DNA from: Flavobacteriaceae bacterium | GTDB taxonomy: Bacteria; Bacteroidota; Bacteroidia; Flavobacteriales; Flavobacteriaceae | DNA length: 5,844 nt | Reading direction: 5' to 3' | Assembly: GCA_013042825.1 (NCBI GenBank) | Contig: JABDPL010000003.1 | Span: 1 to 5,844 of the forward strand | Part shown: one piece after another, positions 1-5,844 of the stretch | How the letters are laid out: each line of letters starts with the position of its first letter | Numbering within the stretch: the first letter of the stretch is position 1 | Program-made: the position numbers and the translations under genes | Notes under the pieces: generated by a model | What the model was told of the DNA's origin: nothing | Databases searched by the model: none | What the model saw: only the letters and a program-made list of their open reading frames with translations

Positions 1-900
1 AGCCGGGGCAGTGGCCTTAGCGGTCTGGCAGGAATTCCCGTTAAAAATCAAAAGATAGTAAGACCGCTATTGCCCTTTATGCGGAATGAGATCGAAACCT
101 ATGCCCGCACCAATCAAATCGAATGGCGGGAAGACAGTTCAAACGTCTCCCAAAAATATCTGAGGAATAGAATTCGGCAGGAGGTTATCCCCGTTTTGAA
201 GGCCGTGTTTCCTGAATTCCTGGACGGCCTCGAAAAATCCCAAAACCATATAAGTGAAGCCAATGACGTGCTTGATCTGAGAATCCGGGAATTGGAAGAG
301 GAGATGGTTACCTTTAACGCTGATGAGATCGTGATCGATCTTAAGAAACTGGGCCGGTATAAGTCCGTTAAACCCTTTCTTTATTTACTTTTGAAGGATT
401 ACGGATTCACCCAGTGGACTGACATTGAAAATCTCACCAACGCTCAACCGGGAAAACAGGTGTTTTCCAATTCATGGCGATTGCTTAAAGATCGGGACAA
501 ACTGATCCTTTCTCCATTGAGCGATGGAGACCAGGCTGCCCAATTGATTCCTGAAGGAACCAGTCAGGTCTCTACAGTCCTCGGTGTTCTTGATTTTGAA
601 GTGGCTGAAGATTATGAAACAGCCTCAGAGGATACCATTTACGTTGACCGGGATAAATTGGATTTTCCTCTTGAATGTCGTCCGTGGGAGAAAGGTGATT
701 ATTTTTATCCTCTCGGAATGAAGGGCAGAAAGAAGGTGAGTAAGTACTTTAAGGATGAAAAACTGTCACTGATAGAAAAGGAAAAGAGCCGGTTGCTTTG
801 CTCGGGGAATAATATTGTTTGGATTGTTGGACGCAGAGCCGATGACCGGTTTAAGGTTACAAAGGGTACCAAACATATTTTAAAGATCGCATTGAATTGA
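1..900 (+). CDS. tilS: tRNA(Ile)-lysidine synthetase TilS, 3' part (5' end outside window)
   Basis: TilS uses ATP to attach lysine to C34 of the CAU-anticodon tRNA-Ile, giving lysidine and switching decoding from AUG to AUA; it is cytoplasmic and usually essential. The frame is open from base 1, so 299 residues are visible and the N-terminal PP-loop ATPase motif (SGGxDS) lies upstream of the window. Visible family signatures are the RGSGLSGLAGI segment (residues 2-12), IVRPLLP (19-25), the DSSN...RNRIR block (45-59) and, after a middle helical part, the C-terminal TilS domain beginning near RPWEKGD (about residue 227), with KGRKKVSKYF and a closing WIVGRRADDRF segment. In-frame TTG (70) and ATG (79) codons fall inside the conserved RPLLPFMR region and are not starts. 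The stop TGA (898-900) shares its last base with the ATG of ade. Identification is secure; the domain after the PP-loop is intact, with no frameshift. Confidence 0.96.
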   Translation, partial: SRGSGLSGLAGIPVKNQKIVRPLLPFMRNEIETYARTNQIEWREDSSNVSQKYLRNRIRQEVIPVLKAVFPEFLDGLEKSQNHISEANDVLDLRIRELEEEMVTFNADEIVIDLKKLGRYKSVKPFLYLLLKDYGFTQWTDIENLTNAQPGKQVFSNSWRLLKDRDKLILSPLSDGDQAAQLIPEGTSQVSTVLGVLDFEVAEDYETASEDTIYVDRDKLDFPLECRPWEKGDYFYPLGMKGRKKVSKYFKDEKLSLIEKEKSRLLCSGNNIVWIVGRRADDRFKVTKGTKHILKIALN

Positions 901-2522
901 TGAGAATTAAAGGCCAAATAGTCGATATAACCGCAGGCACCATTTACCCTGCTGAGCTCATAATTGCCGATGGTAAGATCAAGTCGATCGATCCATTGGA
1001 ATCGGCTCCAGAGCAATACATCATGCCCGGTTTTATCGATGCTCACATCCATATCGAAAGCTCTATGCTTGTGCCTTCTGAATTTGCGCGGATTGCGGTA
1101 AAGCACGGAACTGTTGCAACAGTATCAGATCCACACGAGATTGCCAATGTTCTGGGAGTTCAGGGTGTTGAATTCATGATCAATAATGGCAAACAGGTAC
1201 CTCTGAAATTCAATTTTGGAGCACCATCCTGCGTGCCGGCCACAACATTCGAAACCGCAGGAGCAGTAATCGACGCGGAAGGCATAAGGGAATTACTGCA
1301 AAAGCCCGAAATCAAGTACCTGGCTGAGATGATGAATTATCCAGCTGTTATTTATCAGGACCCCGAAGTATTGAAAAAAATAAAATATGCCAAACAATTA
1401 AATAAACCAGTAGACGGACATGCACCCGGACTTCGGGGTTCTGACCTGAGCAAATACATTCAGGCCGGAATTACAACCGACCATGAAACTGTGACTTTTG
1501 AAGAAGGCTTTGAAAAATTGTCAAAGGGTATGAAGGTCATTATCCGTGAAGGCAGTGCCGCCAAAAATTTTGATGCTTTGGTCGATCTGATACCTGATCA
1601 TTATAGCTCTATGATGTTCTGCAGTGACGACAAACACCCCGACGACCTGTTGCTTGGCCATATCAACCAGCTATGTGCCAGGGCGATGGAGCGGGGGCAT
1701 GATCTGTTCCATGTCCTGCAAATGGCCTGCATAAACCCGGTAACCCATTACGACCTGGATGTGGGTCAGCTGCAGCCCGGCGATAAAGCCGATCTTATAG
1801 TAGTAAAGGATTTAAAGAGTTTTGCCGTGTCCAAAACCATAATAGATGGGAAAATAGTTTATGAGGAGGGACAGCTGAAGTTTGATGGCGTTGATTTTGA
1901 GATCCTGAATAATTTTGATTCCAAATTAAAAAAGGTGGAGGATTTCGAATGTATTCAGGAAACAGATGAGATCAGGGTAATCGAAGCCATCGACGGGGAG
2001 TTGATCACCAGGGAATTCAAAACCAGGCCAAAATATGAAGCTGCCAATATCATTTCCGACCTTGAAAAGGATGTTCTTAAACTTGCTGTGGTCAATCGCT
2101 ATGGAAATAAGAAACCAGCGATCGGGTTTATAAAGAACTTCGGACTCACCAAAGGTGCTATCGCCTCTTCGGTAGGTCATGATTCGCATAACATCATAGC
2201 CGTAGGCGTAACCGATGATGATCTCTGTTGGGCTGTTAACAGCCTGATCGCACATAAGGGAGGTATTTGTGCTGTTACAGAAGATGAAGTTAAGATATTG
2301 CCTTTACCCGTAGCCGGCATTATGAGTGATCAGGATGCCCAAACAGTGGGACAGCAATACGCCGAAATAGACCAAATGGCAAAAGCCATGGGATCAGAGT
2401 TACAGGCACCTTTTATGACACTTTCGTTTATGGCCTTGCTGGTCATCCCTTCTCTCAAACTGAGTGACCAGGGCCTATTCGATGGTAATACCTTTAGGTT
2501 CACCCCTTTGGCTGTTGACTAA
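900..2522 (+). CDS. ade: Adenine deaminase
   Basis: Adenine deaminase (EC 3.5.4.2) of the amidohydrolase superfamily hydrolyses adenine to hypoxanthine and ammonia in the cytoplasm, feeding purine salvage. The protein has 540 residues, slightly shorter than the roughly 580 of Bacillus and E. coli enzymes. It opens with a small beta-sandwich segment (1-42), then the metal-binding PGFIDAHIHIESS strand (H49, H51), SDPHEIANVLG (76-86), the AEMMNYP segment (E143), VDGHAPGL (H174), TTDHE (H195) and the CSDDKHPDD motif (D243/D244), which are the expected metal or catalytic ligands of a binuclear site. The C-terminal Ade-specific domain contains NRYG (399-402) and SVGHDSHN (424-431). ATG at 900 is preferred over an in-frame TTG at 897, because it begins the conserved region directly and overlaps the tilS stop by one base. 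No clear Shine-Dalgarno sequence precedes it, so translation is probably coupled to tilS. Its stop TAA overlaps the next start by one base. Confidence 0.97.
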   Translation: MRIKGQIVDITAGTIYPAELIIADGKIKSIDPLESAPEQYIMPGFIDAHIHIESSMLVPSEFARIAVKHGTVATVSDPHEIANVLGVQGVEFMINNGKQVPLKFNFGAPSCVPATTFETAGAVIDAEGIRELLQKPEIKYLAEMMNYPAVIYQDPEVLKKIKYAKQLNKPVDGHAPGLRGSDLSKYIQAGITTDHETVTFEEGFEKLSKGMKVIIREGSAAKNFDALVDLIPDHYSSMMFCSDDKHPDDLLLGHINQLCARAMERGHDLFHVLQMACINPVTHYDLDVGQLQPGDKADLIVVKDLKSFAVSKTIIDGKIVYEEGQLKFDGVDFEILNNFDSKLKKVEDFECIQETDEIRVIEAIDGELITREFKTRPKYEAANIISDLEKDVLKLAVVNRYGNKKPAIGFIKNFGLTKGAIASSVGHDSHNIIAVGVTDDDLCWAVNSLIAHKGGICAVTEDEVKILPLPVAGIMSDQDAQTVGQQYAEIDQMAKAMGSELQAPFMTLSFMALLVIPSLKLSDQGLFDGNTFRFTPLAVD

Positions 2523-3484
2523 TGCCGATAGTTAGATCCCGATATCGCGCACCCCTGTTATTTCGAAATGGTCACCTGGCAACGGTATATTCAGGTCTCT
2601 TCCGTTCGGTGAATGGCGTGCAACAGGATCGGGAACGGATTACGCTTTCTGATGGTGATTTCCTGGACCTGGACTGGAGTTATTCCAAAGGTGGTTCAGA
2701 TAAGGTAATCATTTTATTACACGGTCTGGAAGGCAATGCACAACGACCATACATGCTTGGTGCAGCGCGGTATTTTAATGCTCAGGCTTATGATGTGGTG
2801 TGTATGAATTTCAGGGGATGCGGGGGTGAGCCCAATAAATTTTACCACTCTTATCATTCCGGTGCCACAGAAGATCTGGGTACCGTTATTCAACATGTTC
2901 GTGAACTTGATAAATATAGTTTCATAGGCTTAAATGGTTTTAGCCTCGGTGGAAATGTGGTATTAAAATATCTGGGTGAAAAATCCGAGAGTTCAAATAT
3001 TAATGCAGCCGTGGCCGTATCTGTCCCCTGCAATTTGTCGGGTTCCTGTAAAGCTCTTCATCAATTTGAAAACATCTTATACCACAACCGCTTTAAGAGG
3101 TATCTTGTAAAAAAGCTTAAGGAAAAACAAGTCATGCATCCCGATCGTATTTCACAGGATGAGATCAGGTCGATCAAAACACTTAGGGACTTTGATAATG
3201 TTTACACGGCCAAGGCTCATGGATTTAGGGATGCCGATGACTATTACAGCCAAAGCAGCAGCAAGCAATTTCTTAACGGAATCAGGACTCCTGTGCTCAT
3301 ATTGAATGCCCTGAACGACTCGTTTTTGTCTGCCGGGTGCTTTCCGGTTGAAGAAGCAAAGCAGAATTCCAGGCTACTGTTGGAAATGCCCAGGTATGGC
3401 GGTCATGTGGCATTTTATCAAGCGGGTGAGTACTATTATAATGAGGTCCTTTCGGTTGACTTTTTTAAAGAATCGGATTCTTAA
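2522..3484 (+). CDS. YheT-family alpha/beta hydrolase
   Basis: This 320-residue protein belongs to the YheT/ABHD1-3-like group of alpha/beta hydrolases (COG0429), close to the roughly 340 residues of E. coli YheT. The physiological substrate is not established; ester or lipid hydrolysis is the usual guess. The N-terminus carries the family hallmark APLLFRNGHLATVY (10-23). HGLEGN (67-72) is the oxyanion strand, and NFRGCGG (96-102) with the following YHSG (111-114) is typical of YheT. The nucleophile elbow GFSLGGN places Ser141, the acid is probably Asp266 in LNALNDSF, and the base is His295 in YGGHVAF, so the triad looks complete. There is no signal peptide or membrane segment, which suggests a cytosolic enzyme. 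The ATG overlaps the ade stop (TAATG), making it the third gene of the cluster. Family assignment is firm; function in this organism is unknown. Confidence 0.93.
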   Translation: MPIVRSRYRAPLLFRNGHLATVYSGLFRSVNGVQQDRERITLSDGDFLDLDWSYSKGGSDKVIILLHGLEGNAQRPYMLGAARYFNAQAYDVVCMNFRGCGGEPNKFYHSYHSGATEDLGTVIQHVRELDKYSFIGLNGFSLGGNVVLKYLGEKSESSNINAAVAVSVPCNLSGSCKALHQFENILYHNRFKRYLVKKLKEKQVMHPDRISQDEIRSIKTLRDFDNVYTAKAHGFRDADDYYSQSSSKQFLNGIRTPVLILNALNDSFLSAGCFPVEEAKQNSRLLLEMPRYGGHVAFYQAGEYYYNEVLSVDFFKESDS

Positions 3485-3500
3485 ATATTATTTTAATTTA
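3465..3500 (+). terminator. Weak candidate hairpin at the end of the hydrolase gene
   Basis: An inverted repeat, AAGAAT (3468-3473), loop CGG, ATTCTT (3477-3482), overlaps the last codons and stop of the hydrolase gene. It is followed by an AT-rich, partly T-rich run (ATATTATTTTAATTTATTTT). The stem is only six mostly A-T pairs and the T-tract is broken by A residues, so it would be a weak terminator for the + strand cluster. On the - strand the hairpin is followed by A residues, so it would not terminate the opposing gene. It is listed because it is the only candidate in the 13-bp gap region. Confidence 0.25.
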
Positions 3501-5054
3501 TTTTCTCATAAAGTGCTTACGGTAATACGCATTGTAACCTTTCTTCCATTCTTTTGAGGCTTCAGTGTAGAGTTTGGCTAACTGAGGTTTTCGATCGGTC
3601 AGAATTTTTGCATCTTCAGTATTGATGAATTTAAGGTCGATAAAATAATCATATAGATCCTCAATTTTATCAAAATTTGGTTCATCATAATTTACTGAAG
3701 AAAAGTCTTTATAATCTTCACTGGCAATGAATATTAGGTTTCTATTTTGAGCCTCTCCCGGCGTGGCGAGTATTTCAACTTTATACCCTGAATGCTCCAG
3801 GGTTCTTAATACTGATCTGGCAGCAATGCCTTTACGTCCTTTAATAAACCCGTAGAAATTAATCATTATCATTCCTCCCGGGTTCATTATTTTTTTTGTA
3901 TCCTCGAAACCTTCAACTGTGATTAAGTGTTCTGGAACGGCTTCACTGAGAAAGGTGTCAAAGATCACGATATCATATTTTTTTGAGGTGGTTTTAACAT
4001 AATGCCTTGCATCATCAATCACAACATTTGTAGACCGATCCATATTAAAATATTCATAAGAAACGTCGGCAATACGCTGGTCTATTTCTACCACGTCAGT
4101 TTCATAACCCAATCGATCTAATTGCTTGACCAATGTGCCTCCACCAAGGCCTAATAACAGGACTTTAGATTTCTCAGGAAAGATTGAAGCTGCTGTAGGG
4201 AAATAATTTGCCCAACTCCAAATACTGTATTGTAAATCGTCAGCTACTCCAACATATGTCTGTAAAGTATTATTGACAATAAGCCCTCGCCCCATTCTTG
4301 CATCGGGTGTGATTTCATATGAGGGGTGATCCACTACTTTTACTTGTCCCAAAATGCCTTCAGACTGATACAATACATTGTATTCTTCATTAAAATTATC
4401 ATTTGGAGCCAAACTAATAAAAGAACTCAAACTTAAAAGTATAATCGGAACGGTAACCTTTACGTTCTTTGAATTCATTAGCGAAATAATAGGTAATAGG
4501 GATAATAATACGCCCGTAATTACTGCAGGTAAACTTAAGCCGAAATTAGGAATGATGTAAAAACCCATTAAAAAGGTCATCAAAATACCCCCCAAGGTTG
4601 ATATGGCATAGACGTTCCCGGCGTTATTTCCGGCGGTTTTTGCCTTACTGGTTAAGAGATTTATAATTATTGGAGAAACCATTCCCATAAACATTAATGG
4701 AGGTAACATGAAAATCATTAAAGAGAAAATTGCGCCAGCCTCCAATGACAAGTTTATGGTTGCATTCATCATCAAATCACTGGTGTATGGCATTAAAACC
4801 AATAAAATTCCTGCAGAAATCATTACCCAATAAAGCAAGGAAGTGCTACCCGAAAATTTCTTAGACAATCTTCCTCCAATGAAATAGCCAAGTGTAAGTC
4901 CGCCTAAGGTCAGAGCCAGTGCAGATGCCCATACGTAGAGCGAAGTCCCGAAAAAAGGAGCTAACAGTTTTGCGCCAATAAGCTCGCAAGCCATAACAGC
5001 TCCACCTTCCAAAAAGGACAATAAGTACAAATAGTTTTTTTTAGAAGTAATCAT
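3498..5054 (-). CDS. Membrane protein with C-terminal spermidine-synthase-like domain
   Basis: This is a 518-residue fusion of a polytopic membrane part and a SAM-binding spermidine-synthase-like domain, often annotated 'fused MFS/spermidine synthase'. Residues 1-215 hold about seven hydrophobic segments. They include the family signature FLEGGAVMACELIGAKLLAPFFGTS (14-38) and LGGLTLGYFIGG (50-61). The soluble part (about 226-518) has the nucleotide-binding loop LLLGLGGGTL (299-308), the acidic strand end VVEID (321-325), IDDARHYV (346-353) and FDTFLSEAVP (365-374). A C-terminal ILTDRKP motif (484-490) is seen in this fused group. Compared by eye with true spermidine synthases, the LDG polyamine motif reads VNN (260-262), GGGDGG reads GLGGGTL, and the second Asp of DSSDP is replaced by Leu369, though the first Asp is kept (D366). 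Aminopropyl transfer is therefore doubtful. The start ATG (5052-5054) lacks an obvious Shine-Dalgarno sequence. The gene is more AT-rich than its neighbours. It converges on the hydrolase gene with 13 bp between. Confidence 0.9.
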   Translation of the reverse strand: MITSKKNYLYLLSFLEGGAVMACELIGAKLLAPFFGTSLYVWASALALTLGGLTLGYFIGGRLSKKFSGSTSLLYWVMISAGILLVLMPYTSDLMMNATINLSLEAGAIFSLMIFMLPPLMFMGMVSPIIINLLTSKAKTAGNNAGNVYAISTLGGILMTFLMGFYIIPNFGLSLPAVITGVLLSLLPIISLMNSKNVKVTVPIILLSLSSFISLAPNDNFNEEYNVLYQSEGILGQVKVVDHPSYEITPDARMGRGLIVNNTLQTYVGVADDLQYSIWSWANYFPTAASIFPEKSKVLLLGLGGGTLVKQLDRLGYETDVVEIDQRIADVSYEYFNMDRSTNVVIDDARHYVKTTSKKYDIVIFDTFLSEAVPEHLITVEGFEDTKKIMNPGGMIMINFYGFIKGRKGIAARSVLRTLEHSGYKVEILATPGEAQNRNLIFIASEDYKDFSSVNYDEPNFDKIEDLYDYFIDLKFINTEDAKILTDRKPQLAKLYTEASKEWKKGYNAYYRKHFMRK

Positions 5055-5070
5055 CTTTGTTCTGAAATAT

Positions 5071-5098
5071 AAAAAGGGCGAGCTGTTTTAGCCCGCCC
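5071..5098 (-). terminator. Rho-independent terminator of the subtilase gene
   Basis: Read on the - strand, GGGCGGGC (5098-5091), loop TAAAACA, and GCTCGCCC (5083-5076) form an eight-pair GC-rich stem with one G-U wobble. It is followed at once by TTTTT (5075-5071). It lies 29 bases after the subtilase stop and 17 bases before the start of the next - strand gene. On the + strand the stem has an A-C mismatch and no T-tract, so it works in one direction only. Confidence 0.9.
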
Positions 5099-5127
5099 GT
5101 AAAGATTAAATCCTTAATTTAAATTCT

Positions 5128-5844
5128 TTAGTTAACTGCAATAGGATCAGGATTACCATCAGGGTCACCACTGACAGTTCCATCCGAAGTTATGTTACCC
5201 AGCAACAGTATACCACAGACATGTGGAGAAGCCATGGATGTTCCACTCAGGGTTGCATAACCATCACCTTTATAAGTAGAATAAACACCGGATCCAGGTG
5301 CGCAATAATCTACCGGAGGATTTCCATAATTTGAGAAGCTTGACCAAACATCACCTTGTGCCATGGAAGAAACTGTATAGATGTTATTTCCATTAGCACT
5401 AGCCGGAGATGAATTACTGGCATCGGAAGATGAATTACCGGCTGCCAATGCAAAAGGACAGGTACTTGAAGCGTTCACTACTGCATCATTAACAGCCTGA
5501 GAAAATCCACCACCTAAACTCATGTTGGCAGCATCGCAGTCAGATCTGGTGCTAACATAATCAACACCTGCAATTACACCGCTGTATGAACCGGACCCTC
5601 TTTTATTTAATACCTTTACAGGAACAACCGTGGCACCAGCAGCAACACCAATTACACCAATTTCATTGTCAATGGCCGCAACAGTTCCTGCAACATGCGT
5701 TCCATGACCACTTCCATCTGATGTTAAGTCGCCGTCAGGACCACTGCTGAAAGCATTAAATCCTTTACTCACGTCAACATTAAGATCTGGATGACTGGCG
5801 TCAATTCCGGAATCGATAATGTAAGCAATTTTTCCTGTGCCATC
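5128..5844 (-). CDS. S8 (subtilisin-like) serine protease, C-terminal part (5' end outside window)
   Basis: This is a subtilase of MEROPS family S8, a secreted endopeptidase by family precedent; the signal peptide and propeptide would lie beyond the window. The frame is open to the edge, giving 238 visible residues. The catalytic triad is complete: Asp11 in YIIDSGID, His47 in GSGHGTHVAGT, and Ser203 in SGTSMASPHV. The oxyanion Asn is N137 in ALAAGNSS, and ANMSLGGG (106-113) is a further family block. An in-frame GTG at 5770-5772 lies between the Asp and His motifs and cannot be the real start. The protein ends about 35 residues after the catalytic Ser with a tail SGDPDGNPDPIAVN, with no room for an extra C-terminal sorting domain. 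Four cysteines (103, 129, 181, 210) could form disulfides, fitting an exported enzyme. It is followed by a strong terminator. The exact substrate and subfamily are not determinable, although the organisation resembles proteinase K/thermitase-like enzymes. Confidence 0.95.
   Translation of the reverse strand, partial: DGTGKIAYIIDSGIDASHPDLNVDVSKGFNAFSSGPDGDLTSDGSGHGTHVAGTVAAIDNEIGVIGVAAGATVVPVKVLNKRGSGSYSGVIAGVDYVSTRSDCDAANMSLGGGFSQAVNDAVVNASSTCPFALAAGNSSSDASNSSPASANGNNIYTVSSMAQGDVWSSFSNYGNPPVDYCAPGSGVYSTYKGDGYATLSGTSMASPHVCGILLLGNITSDGTVSGDPDGNPDPIAVN

Noticed and set aside
897..899. TTG as the start of ade
   Set aside because: The adjacent ATG at 900 is a standard start and gives the same protein minus one residue, with the typical TGATG overlap.
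705..1106. Open frame on the - strand across the tilS-ade junction (133 codons)
   Set aside because: It lies antisense to two well-conserved coding regions, its product has no recognisable motif, and it is explained as a shadow frame.
1926..2255. Open frame on the - strand inside ade (109 codons)
   Set aside because: It is antisense to the conserved C-terminal domain of adenine deaminase and shows no family features.
3348..3557. Open frame on the + strand overlapping the hydrolase end and the opposing gene's end
   Set aside because: It is out of frame over the conserved His region of the hydrolase, then antisense to the next gene, and its product is unlike any family I recognise.
4378..4560. 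Short + strand open frame within the membrane protein gene
   Set aside because: It is antisense to coding sequence for membrane segments, with no initiation signal or motif.
5064..5071. TATATTTC on the - strand as a Bacteroidota -7 promoter element
   Set aside because: The last base differs from TAnnTTTG, no -33 TTTG is found at proper spacing, and it overlaps the terminator T-tract, so it is not strong enough to list as a feature.
5116..5125. Perfect palindrome AATTTAAATT after the subtilase stop
   Set aside because: A ten-base A/T-only palindrome is expected by chance in AT-rich spacer DNA and has no partner copy in the window.
5770..5772. GTG as the start of the subtilase
   Set aside because: The frame stays open to the window edge and upstream codons encode the catalytic Asp motif IIDSGID, so the true start is outside the window.

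Overview
The window looks like chromosomal DNA from a Bacteroidota member, most likely a marine-type Flavobacteriia. The reasons are moderate GC with AT-rich gene borders, start codons without clear Shine-Dalgarno sequences, and the style of the protein families, especially the secreted subtilase ending in a DPDGN-type tail. No species can be named from the sequence alone. No phage, insertion sequence, CRISPR array, tRNA or rRNA is visible.

The left part (1-3484, + strand) is a tightly packed run of three genes. They are the 3' two-thirds of tilS (tRNA-Ile lysidine synthetase), a complete adenine deaminase (ade), and a complete YheT-type alpha/beta hydrolase. Both junctions are one-base stop/start overlaps (TGATG near 900, TAATG near 2522), so the three genes are very likely co-transcribed and translationally coupled.

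The right part (3498-5844, - strand) holds two genes that converge on the first cluster. The 5' partial gene at the window edge encodes an S8 (subtilisin-like) serine protease with a complete catalytic triad, and it ends in a strong rho-independent terminator (5071-5098). Seventeen bases beyond the hairpin's U-tract starts a 518-residue membrane protein with a C-terminal spermidine-synthase-like domain. Its polyamine-binding positions look degenerate, so a true aminopropyltransferase activity is doubtful. The two clusters meet tail to tail across only 13 bp.

Functionally, the left cluster joins tRNA anticodon modification with purine salvage (adenine to hypoxanthine) and a hydrolase of unknown substrate. 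The right genes have no clear link to it. Nothing here amounts to an evidently new multi-gene system. The most interesting points are the degenerate membrane-anchored spermidine-synthase-like protein, the lack of room for its promoter, and the tilS-purine salvage linkage.
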